Origin: Firmicutes bacterium UBA5389
Lineage (GTDB): Bacteria; Bacillota; DTU025
Assembly: GCA_002409965.1 (NCBI GenBank)
Contig: DHON01000049.1
Location: 13,678 to 53,918, forward strand
Reading direction: 5' to 3'
Length of the DNA stretch: 40,241 nt
Shown: positions 1 to 8,845 of the stretch, in pieces
Layout: each line of letters begins with the position of its first letter
Position numbering within the stretch: the stretch's first letter is position 1
Made by a program: the position numbers and the translations under genes
The notes under the pieces: generated by a model
Told to the model about the DNA's origin: nothing
Databases searched by the model: none
What the model saw: only the letters and a program-made list of their open reading frames with translations

Positions 1-2191
1 CATCGCGCTCGACCGCAGGATACTTCGGCAGCGGCGCGTACTCGCGTCCGCCCTGCGCCGCCGCCATGAGCTGCGCCATGTCCACCTCGAACAGCAGGGT
101 GGCCTGCGGAACCTGATAGCTGCCGGCCACGTCCGGGTGGAGTTGCCCGACAGTGCCCAGTTGCACCCCGCCCCGAACCATAGCGGTTGCCCTGCCCGGG
201 TGAAGCGGCGGACACCCAATGCGCTCGAAGGCCACATTATCGATGTGAAGCCGCGCAAGCAGCCCTTCGAGCACGCCCTTGGCATCGTAGAAATCGTATT
301 CTCTCAGAGGCGTGTGCCAACTTCCGCCCCCCACCACGCCGGCCATCACTCCTGCCAGCACCAGACGCTCCGAGGCGGGCGTTTCGCCGCGGGCCAGCTC
401 GGCTCCTCCTGTGATGGCTTCGGTGGGAGCGTATGTCCTACCGATTTCGAACAGGAACACCCCGGGTCTCTTCTGGTTGATGTTGGTTCTCAGCGCGGCC
501 AGCATCGCCGGACACATGCTGGTGCGCATGAGCGACTCCTCTTCTACCAGTGGGTTAGCCACACGTATGGCCTCCCGCCTCGGATCCTCAGGCGTAAGCC
601 CCATCCTCTCGAAATCCGACTCAGCCATGAACGGAAAAGTGAGGGCCTCGCTGCCGCCGGCGCCAGTAAGCGCCTCCCTCACCTGCTCGCAGAAGGTGTA
701 CTCGTCAGAGTATCCGCCTGAGAGCGTGCCCTCAGGAATGGTGGCCGGCACCTCGTTATATCCCCAAATGCGTACGACTTCTTCCACAAGGTCGATGGGT
801 TCCCGAACATCTCCCCTAAACGAAGGGACGCTCACGGCGATCTTCGCCGTCTCATCCCGCCCGCTGTGAACATCCACGCCGAAACCGAGTCGGGCCAGGC
901 AATCGCCGATCTCCCGGGCGCCGAGCCCCGCGCCCAGCCGGCGCTCGATCCAGTGGCTGGTGGTTTCTATGACCCGGGGCGCCTCCGGCGATGGGTACAC
1001 GTCCACAATCCCGCTGCAAGCCTCGCCCGCCTCCATCGATGAGAGCAGGCTCGCCGCGCGGTCCAGCGCCGGCGGGACGGCGGCGGGATCAAGCCCTTTC
1101 TCGAACCGTGAAGACGCCTCCGTACGCAGCTTGAGAGTCCGCGAAGTGCGCCACACACTCTGCCGTGCAAAGCATGCCGACTCGAGCAGCACCGACCGGG
1201 TGTGTTCGGTGATCTCGGATGCCAGGCCGCCCATGACGCCTGCCACGGCCAGCGCCCTAGTGGGGTCGGCGATGACCAGCATGTCAGGAGCCAATTCCCT
1301 CTCAGCCTCATCCAGGGTGACCAAGCGCTCACCCGCATGCGCGCGCCTCACGACGATGGTTCGCTGGGCTACCTTGTCATAGTCGAAAGCATGCAGGGGT
1401 TGGTTGAGTTCGAGCATGACATAGTTTGTCGCGTCCACCACAGCGCTGATGGGCCTCACGCCCGCGGCCGACAGACGCGTCTGCATCCATATGGGCGACT
1501 GCCCAGGGCGCACGTTCTGGATGATCCTCGCACCGTAGCGATAGCAGAGGTCAGGCGCCTCAATCACCACTCGGACCAGGTCCGCAGCTGGTTGAGCTGT
1601 TTCGGGGCAGCCAGCCTGGGGCATGCGAAGCTTCTGGCCTGTTATGGCCGCCACCTCGCGAGCAACCCCCACCATGCACAGGCAATCCGGACGATTTGGG
1701 GTTATCTCCAGATCCAGCACGGCATCGGACAGGCCCAACGCGTCGACGACGTCATCGCCCGGTTTCACCTCGTCCGGCAAGAGCAGGATCCCAGAGCCGT
1801 CTTCTGAGATGCCCAATTCGCCGGCGGAGACGAGCATGCCCTCTGACTTCACGCCGGCGAACTCCGCCTCCCTGATCTCCTCGTCGCCTCCCAGCGACCC
1901 TCCGGGCAACACCACAGGTACGATACAGCCCTCCGCCACGTTCGTCGCGGCAGTCACCACGCGTCGCGGCGCCTGGCGAGGGCCGAGATCCAACATGACT
2001 ACCAGCAGTCGGCCGGAATCGGGATGCCCAGTGACCGACGTGGCCCGCCCAGCGATCACGCGCTTTAGGCCACCGCCCACTCGGTCGATGCCTTCGACCT
2101 TCGTCCCGCTCATAGTGAGCGCGTCCGCTAGTTGCTCCGGGTCAAGCTTTATGTCAACGTAGTCTTTCAGCCATCCTAATGGGACACGCAT
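1..2191 (-). CDS. pheT: Phenylalanine-tRNA ligase beta subunit (3' end off the window)
   Basis: This is the beta chain of the alpha2/beta2 phenylalanyl-tRNA synthetase, which builds the editing and tRNA-binding part of the enzyme that charges tRNA-Phe. The reading frame opens at ATG 2191 (protein start MRVPLGWLKDYVD), 27 bases after the pheS stop codon, with a GAGAGG-like ribosome site before it. About 730 codons are visible without a stop. An EMAP-like tRNA-binding segment (VIAGRATSVTGHPDSGRL) lies near the N-terminus, and the last visible residues (PLPKYPAVERD) match the start of the C-terminal ferredoxin-fold anticodon-binding domain. Roughly 70-80 residues are therefore missing beyond base 1. 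The usual family length is about 800 residues, so nothing suggests internal damage. It is last of the visible genes in the T-box-tlyA-pheS-pheT unit. Confidence 0.95.
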   Translation of the reverse strand, partial: MRVPLGWLKDYVDIKLDPEQLADALTMSGTKVEGIDRVGGGLKRVIAGRATSVTGHPDSGRLLVVMLDLGPRQAPRRVVTAATNVAEGCIVPVVLPGGSLGGDEEIREAEFAGVKSEGMLVSAGELGISEDGSGILLLPDEVKPGDDVVDALGLSDAVLDLEITPNRPDCLCMVGVAREVAAITGQKLRMPQAGCPETAQPAADLVRVVIEAPDLCYRYGARIIQNVRPGQSPIWMQTRLSAAGVRPISAVVDATNYVMLELNQPLHAFDYDKVAQRTIVVRRAHAGERLVTLDEAERELAPDMLVIADPTRALAVAGVMGGLASEITEHTRSVLLESACFARQSVWRTSRTLKLRTEASSRFEKGLDPAAVPPALDRAASLLSSMEAGEACSGIVDVYPSPEAPRVIETTSHWIERRLGAGLGAREIGDCLARLGFGVDVHSGRDETAKIAVSVPSFRGDVREPIDLVEEVVRIWGYNEVPATIPEGTLSGGYSDEYTFCEQVREALTGAGGSEALTFPFMAESDFERMGLTPEDPRREAIRVANPLVEEESLMRTSMCPAMLAALRTNINQKRPGVFLFEIGRTYAPTEAITGGAELARGETPASERLVLAGVMAGVVGGGSWHTPLREYDFYDAKGVLEGLLARLHIDNVAFERIGCPPLHPGRATAMVRGGVQLGTVGQLHPDVAGSYQVPQATLLFEVDMAQLMAAAQGGREYAPLPKYPAVERD

Positions 2192-2218
2192 TCGCCAGCA
2201 CCTCTCTCATCGGTCTGA

Positions 2219-3238
2219 TCAGAACTGCTCCAGGAACCTCAGATCATTCTCGTACAGCAACCGCAAATCGTCGAAACCGTACCTAAGCATCACTATCCGC
2301 TCCACGCCCATCCCGAATGCGAACCCGGTGAGTTCGTCCGGATCGTAGCCCACAGCCCGAAGCACATTGGGGTGCACCATGCCGGACCCGAGTATCTCTA
2401 TCCATCCCTCATACTTGCACACCCGGCACCCCTCGCCCCCGCACAGGGCACACGACACGTCCATCTCAGCCGAAGGCTCTGTGAACGGGAAGTAGTGCGG
2501 ACGGAACCTCACCCTCCGGTCTTCCCCATAGAAGCGCCGGGCAAACTGCGTGAGCGTTCCCCGAAGATCTCCGAAGGTCACATCTGTGTCGACCAGCAGT
2601 CCTTCTATCTGATGGAAGACCGGAGAATGAGTGGCGTCAATCTGGTCGCGCCGGTAGACCTTGCCCGGCACAACCACCCGGACCGGCGGTCTCTGCCTCT
2701 CCATCTGCCTGACTTGCATGGGAGAGGTCTGCGTGCGCAGCAGCACGGTATCGTTGATGTAGAACGTGTCTTGCACATCCCGCGCAGGGTGGAACGGCGG
2801 CGTGTTAAGCGCCTCGAAGTTGTAGAAGTCCGTCTCGACTTCCGGCCCTTCCACCACGCTGAACCCCATCTGCTCGAAGATCTGCGTGACCTCGCGTATG
2901 CCCTGCGTCAGAGGGTGGACGGTGCCCGACGGACGCACCCTGCCGGGCATCGTCACATCGAGCGTCTCCGATTCAAGTCTCACGGCTCGCTCCCGGGCTG
3001 CGATGGCCTGACTTCTCAGCTCCAGCTCCCGCTGGAGGCGATCGCGGGCTGCGTTGACCCGGGCCCCAAATGCCGGGCGTTCGGCGGGGTCCATCTGCCC
3101 CATCTGCCTCAACACCGCAGTCAGCTCGCCTTTCCGTCCAAGAATCCTGACGCGCGCTTCCTCCAGAGATCTGGTGGACTTCGCCGATTCTATCGACGAA
3201 AGCGCGCGCTCCACAAGCATCTCGAGTCTATCTCGCAT
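2219..3238 (-). CDS. pheS: Phenylalanine-tRNA ligase alpha subunit
   Basis: Catalytic alpha chain of phenylalanyl-tRNA synthetase (ATP + Phe + tRNA-Phe to Phe-tRNA), 339 residues, the normal length. The N-terminal ~90 residues form the coiled-coil arm. The class II core follows, with motif 2-like HSPVFHQIEGLLVD and motif 3-like GFAFGMGVERIVMLRYG near the C-terminus. A CxxC...CxxC cluster (CALCGGEGCRVC) sits before motif 3, as in some clostridial homologues, and probably binds zinc. The start ATG 3238 has AGGAG nine bases upstream. The gene lies 15 bp after tlyA and 27 bp before pheT, so the three are very likely cotranscribed from the T-box leader. Confidence 0.97.
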   Translation of the reverse strand: MRDRLEMLVERALSSIESAKSTRSLEEARVRILGRKGELTAVLRQMGQMDPAERPAFGARVNAARDRLQRELELRSQAIAARERAVRLESETLDVTMPGRVRPSGTVHPLTQGIREVTQIFEQMGFSVVEGPEVETDFYNFEALNTPPFHPARDVQDTFYINDTVLLRTQTSPMQVRQMERQRPPVRVVVPGKVYRRDQIDATHSPVFHQIEGLLVDTDVTFGDLRGTLTQFARRFYGEDRRVRFRPHYFPFTEPSAEMDVSCALCGGEGCRVCKYEGWIEILGSGMVHPNVLRAVGYDPDELTGFAFGMGVERIVMLRYGFDDLRLLYENDLRFLEQF

Positions 3239-3253
3239 GCCGCATCACTCCTG

Positions 3254-4084
3254 TCATCCTTCTGACCTAGGCACTGACCCGCGCAAGAGGTCCATACCAG
3301 CTGCTACCGCCTCATCGGCCTCTCCGCACATCCCATCGGGCGTTGGCGCCGGGGCGTACCGAACAAGAAACTCGAGCGTGCCCCCGGAGCCCAACACAGG
3401 CGACGCCATGACGCGCTGGGGAGCGAAGCCCGCACAGACCCCGGCCGAGAGCGCGCGGCTTACAGCCGCGCGATACTGGTGCTCGCTCAAGTCGCAAACA
3501 GCGCAGGCCACTTCGAAAAGGGGTTTGACCAGCGCGATGATGTCGGCGCCATGATCGATGCCTACAATCTTCGCCACATGAGGCACAGCCGTTGTCAGCG
3601 AAAGATACGACAGGTCGATCACGCCCAGCGATGGCTGTGGATCCAGCGTGCCGGGGATCACGTCGCTGATATTGGTTCGCTCCATGTTCCTAACACGCGG
3701 ATCCTGCCTGAGCCTGCCCGCGAGCTGTCCGAAGCCAACGTCCACCGAGTAGACCAGGGCGGCGCCCCGCTTGAGCAGGCAGTCAGTGAAACCGCCGGTG
3801 GAGGCGCCGGCGTCGATGGCCGTCCGACCGCAGACGTCCACTGCGAACACGTCCAGGGCGGCCGCGAGTTTGAGCCCGCCCCTGCTGGCATACGGAAGAT
3901 CAATGCCCCTCACACGTATGCAGGCCTTGGTGTCCACCGCCGTCCCGGGTTTGTCTTCGCGCACCTCGTCCACTATTACACTCCCCGCCATGATCCAGCT
4001 CTGGGCCGTCTTCGCGTCCTGGAAAACGCCCCGTTCCACAAGGAGTCGGTCCAGCCGGACTCGGCGGGACGGCCTGCGTCCCAC
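3254..4084 (-). CDS. tlyA: TlyA-family rRNA (cytidine-2'-O)-methyltransferase
   Basis: Predicted to methylate ribose 2'-OH positions of rRNA, the TlyA/YqxC activity on 16S and 23S rRNA. An S4 RNA-binding domain occupies the first ~65 residues (VRLDRLLVERGVFQDAKTAQ). A FtsJ-like SAM-dependent methyltransferase domain follows, with SAM-binding motif AIDAGASTGGFTDCLL and later LVKPLFE. I chose GTG 4084, giving 276 residues. It has GGAGG ten bases upstream, and that GGAGG directly follows the poly-U of the T-box terminator. Longer in-frame starts would lie inside the riboswitch. Family members are usually ~270 residues. In most Firmicutes tlyA sits with dxs, argR and recN; here it lies between a Phe T-box and pheST, an unusual location. 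Confidence 0.9.
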   Translation of the reverse strand: MGRRPSRRVRLDRLLVERGVFQDAKTAQSWIMAGSVIVDEVREDKPGTAVDTKACIRVRGIDLPYASRGGLKLAAALDVFAVDVCGRTAIDAGASTGGFTDCLLKRGAALVYSVDVGFGQLAGRLRQDPRVRNMERTNISDVIPGTLDPQPSLGVIDLSYLSLTTAVPHVAKIVGIDHGADIIALVKPLFEVACAVCDLSEHQYRAAVSRALSAGVCAGFAPQRVMASPVLGSGGTLEFLVRYAPAPTPDGMCGEADEAVAAGMDLLRGSVPRSEG

Positions 4085-4099
4085 TGCACTATCGCCTCC

Positions 4100-4146
4100 A
4101 AAAAAAGAAAGCCTGCGGAATTGCGCATGGGACGCAAGTCGCAGAC
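4100..4146 (-). terminator. T-box intrinsic terminator
   Basis: Minus-strand hairpin with GTCTGCG (4146-4140) pairing to CGCAGGC (4117-4111), extended by an inner TTGCG/CGCAA stem, followed by TTTCTTTTTTT (4110-4100). The 5' arm lies just downstream of the T-box core, as expected for the antiterminator/terminator switch. The U-tract is immediately followed by the GGAGG ribosome site of tlyA. Confidence 0.92.
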
Positions 4147-4365
4147 TACGTGGTACCACCCATATTCGCCCTCAGGCCTCACTGCCGGGCACATTTCATG
4201 CCCTGCCCCTGTAACGGGAGGCGACCGGCTCCGCCTACTTGCCGGGCTTGGGCTTTCAGCGTGCGGTTCGGGAGCGAATTCGTGCCGGGCCTATCCGGGG
4301 CGCTTTCAGTCGCGGCGCACCCTCCCTGAACGAGCGGTTTCCGGCCTTACTGCCCTCCGTCATCA
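4100..4365 (-). promoter_or_regulatory. T-box riboswitch, phenylalanine-specific
   Basis: Leader RNA that senses uncharged tRNA-Phe and controls readthrough into tlyA-pheS-pheT. On the minus strand the conserved T-box core GGGTGGTACCACG lies at 4161-4149. Its TGGT bulge sequence is complementary to an ACCA tRNA end. Stem I is recognisable: GGAG (4358-4355), the AGTA loop motif (4351-4348), and on the opposite side GAATTC with specifier codon TTC (4278-4276), followed by CTCC (4274-4271) that pairs with the GGAG. TTC specifies phenylalanine, matching the downstream genes. The element ends in an intrinsic terminator. Confidence 0.93.
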
Positions 4366-4397
4366 CCATTGGGACCATATTGAATTCAGTAGCCAAG

Positions 4398-4474
4398 TGG
4401 TCGGGGCGACAGGACTTGAACCTGCGACTTCATGGTCCCAAACCATGCGCTCTGCCAAACTGAGCTACGCCCCG
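4398..4474 (-). tRNA. tRNA-Pro (anticodon TGG), CCA encoded
   Basis: A complete 77-base cloverleaf on the minus strand. The acceptor stem CGGGGCG pairs with CGCCCCG, and discriminator A is followed by an encoded CCA. The anticodon stem CATGG/CCATG encloses loop TTTGGGA, reading anticodon TGG for proline. The T arm is GCAGG-TTCAAGT-CCTGT. It lies 35 bp downstream of rdgB and only about 33 bp upstream of the T-box, all on the same strand. Confidence 0.96.
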
Positions 4475-4484
4475 ATACATAATG

Positions 4485-4513
4485 AGTCTACCACAGCCCC
4501 CAAGGCCAGTCAA
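4485..4513 (-). promoter_or_regulatory. Probable sigmaA promoter of tRNA-Pro (and perhaps the T-box operon)
   Basis: Minus strand TTGACT (4513-4508), a 17-base spacer, then TAGACT (4490-4485). This is a good match to TTGACA/TATAAT at ideal spacing, and the predicted start falls a few bases before the tRNA 5' end. The -35 box overlaps the last codon of rdgB. I found no comparable promoter between the tRNA and the T-box. Confidence 0.6.
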
Positions 4514-5160
4514 CGCAGTCCGCGACTGGACTTGCGGCCCGCGTCCCAGCGGGAAATGGCCTCCCTAATGAGGGGCTCCGCGCCGGCAAGCGCCCGCGCC
4601 CGGTGAGACAGCCCGTTCTTTGCCAGCGGGGGCAGTTCCCCGAAGGTCCTGCCGAGCTCCGGAATGAGAAACCCCGGGTCGTAGCCGACCCCGCCATGTC
4701 CGCGCGGCGCCCGAGCAATAGCCCCCTCCACAGTGCCCTCAGCCGAACTCACAGACCCATCCGGCGATGCCACAGCCACAACGCACACGAACCTCGCCGT
4801 CCTGTCGGCATCGGGAACATGCTCCATCTCGCGCAGCAGTCTCTCGTATCTGTCTTGGTCGGAAGCCCCTCGGCCCCCGTACCTCGCCGACATCACTCCC
4901 GGCACTCCACCAAGAGCGTCTACCACTAGGCCGGAATCGTCGGCCATCGCCACCTCGCCCGTGAAAGACGCAGCCGTGACCGCCTTGATCACGGCGTTCT
5001 CGCGGAAAGTGGTCCCCGTCTCCAACACCTCAGGAGCTCCAGGATAATCGCTAAGAACCGACACGTCCACGGCCGCGTCCATATCCATCCGCGAAAGCAG
5101 CTCGCGGATCTCCGAGAGCTTGCCCCGGTTCCCGGTGGCGACCACTAGTTGGGCCATCAC
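4510..5160 (-). CDS. rdgB: XTP/dITP diphosphatase (non-canonical purine NTP pyrophosphatase)
   Basis: House-cleaning enzyme of the RdgB/HAM1 family that hydrolyses dITP, XTP and related deaminated purine nucleotides to monophosphates. Recognised by the N-terminal substrate loop TGNRGKLSEI, the central acidic motif DDSGLVVDALGGVPGVMSARYGG, the later HGGVGYDPGF and the C-terminal LSHRARAL. It is about 215 residues, slightly longer than the common ~200. Two overlapping starts (GTG 5160 and ATG 5157) both suit a GGAGG site; the ATGTGATG junction overlaps the rph stop codon, indicating translational coupling. The rph-rdgB order is common in Firmicutes. Confidence 0.95.
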   Translation of the reverse strand: MMAQLVVATGNRGKLSEIRELLSRMDMDAAVDVSVLSDYPGAPEVLETGTTFRENAVIKAVTAASFTGEVAMADDSGLVVDALGGVPGVMSARYGGRGASDQDRYERLLREMEHVPDADRTARFVCVVAVASPDGSVSSAEGTVEGAIARAPRGHGGVGYDPGFLIPELGRTFGELPPLAKNGLSHRARALAGAEPLIREAISRWDAGRKSSRGLR

Positions 5161-5921
5161 ATGCCGCCTCCGATGCCGCCAACGCCCCTTACGCCTATCC
5201 GCTCAGCCAGAGGCCCCAGCGCGTTGCGCTGGGCATCGCACAGCCAACCGACGCCGGATTCGGCCAGATCGAGCATGCCGGCGAGATCTGCCCTGCTGAA
5301 GGGCTCGCCCTCCGCCGTGCCTTGAACCTCGACTAGACGGCCGCCCGACGTCATAACCACGTTCATGTCGACACTGGCGCGGGAGTCTTCCGCATAGCAC
5401 AGGTCCAGCGCTAGTTGCCCATCGACTAGGCCAACGCTGACGGCCGACAGGAAGTCGGACACAGGCAGCGGCTTCCCCTGCCACTTGTCCATGGACGCCA
5501 GAAGATCCACCAGAGCCACAAAAGCGCCGGTGATCGAGGCCGTCCTGGTGCCTCCATCAGCCTGAATCACATCGCAATCCACCCATATCGTGCACTCGCC
5601 CAGGTCGGCAGGGCGCATGACCGCCCTGAGCGACCGTCCGATGAGCCTCTGAATCTCCTGGGTTCGCCCGCCGATCCTGCCGGTGTTTCGCTCGCGCACA
5701 GTCCGTTCATGAGTGGAACGCGGCAGCATCGCGTACTCCGCCGTGACCCACCCGCGCCCGGTGCCCCTGCGGTGCATCGGCGGACGCTCGTCATAGGTGG
5801 CCGCGCATAGCACCCGGGTGTCCCCCACCTCAACCATGACCGATCCCGGAGCGTGCTTTATGTAGTGCCTTGTGATCTGCACTTGCCTGAGTTCATCAAG
5901 AGCCCTTCCATCGACTCGCAT
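5157..5921 (-). CDS. rph: Ribonuclease PH
   Basis: Phosphorolytic 3'-5' exoribonuclease that trims tRNA 3' ends. It begins MRVDGRALDELRQVQ. The fold is conserved throughout: a GSVMVEVGDTRVLCAATYDE segment, the basic stretch RNTGRIGGRTQEIQRLIGRSLRAV, and WVDCDVIQADGGTRTASITGA, which carries conserved catalytic-core residues. I chose ATG 5921 (254 residues), preceded by GGAGGG, although the frame stays open for 40 more codons upstream; the family normally begins with this R-x-DGR motif. It sits between murI and rdgB in one operon, overlapping rdgB at its stop codon. Confidence 0.95.
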   Translation of the reverse strand: MRVDGRALDELRQVQITRHYIKHAPGSVMVEVGDTRVLCAATYDERPPMHRRGTGRGWVTAEYAMLPRSTHERTVRERNTGRIGGRTQEIQRLIGRSLRAVMRPADLGECTIWVDCDVIQADGGTRTASITGAFVALVDLLASMDKWQGKPLPVSDFLSAVSVGLVDGQLALDLCYAEDSRASVDMNVVMTSGGRLVEVQGTAEGEPFSRADLAGMLDLAESGVGWLCDAQRNALGPLAERIGVRGVGGIGGGM

Positions 5922-6001
5922 ATCTTCCCTCCATCTTGCCGCGCGCTTCGAATCCCGGCGCGCGGCTACTGGCTTGCGCGCGAACCCCTGTCCCCACGTG
6001 A

Positions 6002-6811
6002 TCAGGCCATGCTGATCCTCTCCGCTCTGCACGACTCCCATCCGAGGAGCGACTGTGCCAGACTCGCGAAGGCCTCTGGATCACCGCTGGTTATGAGGCG
6101 AGGCGGCGGCGGCGTTACGCTCGGCGCGCCGGTTAGCCAAGGGTTCCGCGCCAGCGCGGCCGATTTCACGGCGAGAGCCACCCGAAAAGCCGGATCGACC
6201 AGCGACACCGATGGCCCCACAATGGCACGAACCTCGGCATCCAGAAAGGGATAGTGAGTGCAGCCATACACGACCGAGTCGACGCGCGCAGCCAGGAGAG
6301 GCTGCAAGTAGCCGCGCAGAGCGCGCCTGACTGCCTCGCCCGATACCTCGCCTCGTTCGATCATGGGAACCAGTGAAGGGCAGGCCTGCTGCACGACGCG
6401 CGCTCCTGGGCGCAACAACGCTATCGCGTTGGCGTATGCACCGCTCTTAACAGTGTTGGCTGTGGCGATCACGCCAATCCTGCCCGAGCGAGAGGCCTCG
6501 ACCGCGGCGGCGGCGCCGCATTCGATCATGCCCACAACAGGCACCTCGAACTGGCCTCGCATCGCGGGCAAAGCCAGAGCTGAACTGGTATTACACGCCA
6601 CGGCCACGGCATCTACCTGCTGGCCCAAGAGGAAGTCAATGATCTCACGCATGAAGCGCGCTATCTCCACAGACGGCCTGTTGCCGTAGGGCATTCGAGC
6701 TGTGTCGCCGTAGTATATGATCTGGGCGCCGGGCATAGTGCGCGCGATCGCCCGCGCCACAGTGAGCCCTCCAATACCGGAGTCGAGTATCCCGATCTTC
6801 ACGTACCGCAT
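6002..6811 (-). CDS. murI: Glutamate racemase
   Basis: Cofactor-independent enzyme making D-glutamate for peptidoglycan. It has 269 residues, normal for the family. The N-terminal IGILDSGIGGLTVARA includes the conserved Asp10, and the first catalytic cysteine is Cys73 in VACNTSSA. The second is Cys184 in VYGCTHYPFL, and YYGDTARMPYG matches the conserved nucleotide-independent core. It lies 30 bp after the amidase gene and 80 bp before rph on the same strand, so it is probably in the same operon, linking peptidoglycan precursor supply with wall hydrolysis. Confidence 0.96.
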   Translation of the reverse strand: MRYVKIGILDSGIGGLTVARAIARTMPGAQIIYYGDTARMPYGNRPSVEIARFMREIIDFLLGQQVDAVAVACNTSSALALPAMRGQFEVPVVGMIECGAAAAVEASRSGRIGVIATANTVKSGAYANAIALLRPGARVVQQACPSLVPMIERGEVSGEAVRRALRGYLQPLLAARVDSVVYGCTHYPFLDAEVRAIVGPSVSLVDPAFRVALAVKSAALARNPWLTGAPSVTPPPPRLITSGDPEAFASLAQSLLGWESCRAERISMA

Positions 6812-6841
6812 ATAGCTATTATACTCTTTCCAGGGCCAAAA

Positions 6842-8845
6842 TCAGTGCCCTTCGCCAACATGGCCTTCGCCGACATACCACCACTCATCAGCCCGACCCG
6901 TCTGCTCCGCCCGCCACTTGCGGAACATCTCACTACCAAGATACATGGACAACCCATTGAACATGCCGAGCGCCGCCTTTTGGCGGAACTCGGAATCGCG
7001 CAACTTCTGCAAATCCGTGCCGTTGCTCATGAAACCAACCTCAACCAGAATGGCGGGCGCGCACGTCTCTCGCACAACATGGTAGTCGCCGCGGCGAACC
7101 TTCCTATCCATCAGCTTCAGTTCACGCACCACACACGTGTGGGTCAGCGCGGCAAGTTCCTGGCTATATGGCACTGCGTTGCAGTAGTATGTTTCGGTGC
7201 CGCTCGGAAAGACGTCCCACGTTGTAGAGTTGCAGTGGATCGATATAACGGCGTCGGGCATGAGCTCGTTCGCCATCCGAGATCTATCGCTCAACTGCAC
7301 ACTGCAGTCGCTATCACGGGTCATTACTACCTGTGCTCCCGACTCAGCTAGCAACTGCTTGAGCTTCAAGGCCATGTCCAGGTTGAGATCCTTCTCAAAC
7401 ACGCCATCCCGTACTGATCCCGGATCCGTCCCCCCGTGACCAGGATCAATCAGGACTGTCCTGCCAAAGACAGGAGACGATCCCACCCTCAGCCTTATTC
7501 CCCTGTTGCCTGGCAGCGCTTCCCACACATAGGCCCACGCTTCCCCAAGGTCGAGTACCGCTCTCGCGGTATCTTCAGTGAATTGCGCCAGCCTGACCTG
7601 CTCAACTGAGCGTGACTGCACTGCCGATGGCGGGATCCCGGCCGCCCATACCCTGGGAAGGTCCACAACCAGGCGGCTCGGTTCCTTCAACCTGAAAGGT
7701 TTGGCATCCACAGGGCCGGACGTCGCGATGTCGACAACAGTGCATCCAGGCTCCTCGTACCACTCCACTCGGCAGACTGCGAGCGCAAAGTCAACGACTG
7801 CGTTGCCATCATCGCACGAACGATCACGCACTATGGCACGGTAGCCCTCCTCAAGCTTAACGGACAGGCGGGTGCCCCCGCCCTCTCGGGCAGACAACTT
7901 GACCCATTTCACGGGCCCGCTCTCCGCAAGAAGCTCCGCGTCAGCCGCCGCCATGCTGGCCTCAGCAAAATCCATGAAAGTGGTCCCTTCAGCATCCACC
8001 TGCGGCGCGCTGAGAGCGGAGCGGCCAACGGTAGACACTGAAAGCCGGGGTATGAGCCCAGTTCCGTCCAGCAAAAGGCCGGTGATCCTGGTGTTGAATC
8101 TGATGATCAACCGGGCCGGCGCGCCGGCCGCATATTCAATAGCGTACCCCAGGGGAGAGGCAAGATCCACCACAACCCGCACCACCCCTGGCCGGTTCAT
8201 GGCGGCGCGGACACGCGCCACCACTTCATCGCCGATTTCTACGGTAGATACGCCCGGTTCGAGCACTGCGTCGAATATGTCGATCACCAGCCGGTCGGGG
8301 GAACGCAGCACAAAATCGGAGAACCTGAAGGAAGCGTCGGCTTCAATCATGACAGCGACCACTCCGTGATCCACCGACACCGAGGCGCTTCGGACTCGGC
8401 TACGAGGCCACGACACCCGGATGATCCGGGATTGCCCATCGATTGCCACCCTGAGGCCCAACGCGCCGATGTCGGAGGCGGCGACTGCCATCCGGCCCGA
8501 CTCAGCGTCCGGCGGCGCCGACAACGCCACCGCCTCTCCGTTCACATAGGCCTGGGCGTTGCCGGCCTTCAGCACGGCCACCGTCCGGTCTGATGTGAAT
8601 ACGGCCTCCTTGGTCGCTTCGATCCAGCTCAGATGGGCTCCAACACCCGAAGCCAGTGCCCTCACGATCACAAACGGCTGGCCCAGAACGTCGACAACTG
8701 CGTCCTCGATATCTGCCCATGCGTCTCCCTGCTCAACACGTAGCGCCCAGCAGGCCTGCGAAGGCGCGGCAGCTGCACCGGCGCGAACTGCAAAGACGCT
8801 GGAAATGAGTATTCCAACTACAACAACGATCCCTAACCGGCGCAA
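6842..8845 (-). CDS. Secreted N-acetylmuramoyl-L-alanine amidase with AMIN-type repeats
   Basis: Predicted exported zinc amidase that cuts the lactyl amide between MurNAc and the stem peptide. A signal peptide covers residues 1-~24 (hydrophobic GIVVVVGILISSVFAV ending near AGAAAA). The middle ~400 residues contain a copper-amine-oxidase-N-like segment and at least two AMIN-like wall-targeting repeats, both with the LVIDxF/LVVDL pattern. The Amidase_3 domain runs from about residue 463: TVLIDPGHGG, EKDLNLD, ISIHCN and VEVGFMSN supply the two His and two Glu expected at the metal site. The start TTG 8845 has GGGGGAGG seven bases upstream. The C-terminus ends with a tandem VGEGH-VGEGH. It is first gene of the amidase-murI-rph-rdgB operon. 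Confidence 0.9.
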   Translation of the reverse strand: MRRLGIVVVVGILISSVFAVRAGAAAAPSQACWALRVEQGDAWADIEDAVVDVLGQPFVIVRALASGVGAHLSWIEATKEAVFTSDRTVAVLKAGNAQAYVNGEAVALSAPPDAESGRMAVAASDIGALGLRVAIDGQSRIIRVSWPRSRVRSASVSVDHGVVAVMIEADASFRFSDFVLRSPDRLVIDIFDAVLEPGVSTVEIGDEVVARVRAAMNRPGVVRVVVDLASPLGYAIEYAAGAPARLIIRFNTRITGLLLDGTGLIPRLSVSTVGRSALSAPQVDAEGTTFMDFAEASMAAADAELLAESGPVKWVKLSAREGGGTRLSVKLEEGYRAIVRDRSCDDGNAVVDFALAVCRVEWYEEPGCTVVDIATSGPVDAKPFRLKEPSRLVVDLPRVWAAGIPPSAVQSRSVEQVRLAQFTEDTARAVLDLGEAWAYVWEALPGNRGIRLRVGSSPVFGRTVLIDPGHGGTDPGSVRDGVFEKDLNLDMALKLKQLLAESGAQVVMTRDSDCSVQLSDRSRMANELMPDAVISIHCNSTTWDVFPSGTETYYCNAVPYSQELAALTHTCVVRELKLMDRKVRRGDYHVVRETCAPAILVEVGFMSNGTDLQKLRDSEFRQKAALGMFNGLSMYLGSEMFRKWRAEQTGRADEWWYVGEGHVGEGH

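Noticed and set aside
2372..3265. Long plus-strand open frame opposite pheS
   Set aside because: It is antisense to a clearly conserved gene, shows no recognisable protein family, and reflects the high GC content.
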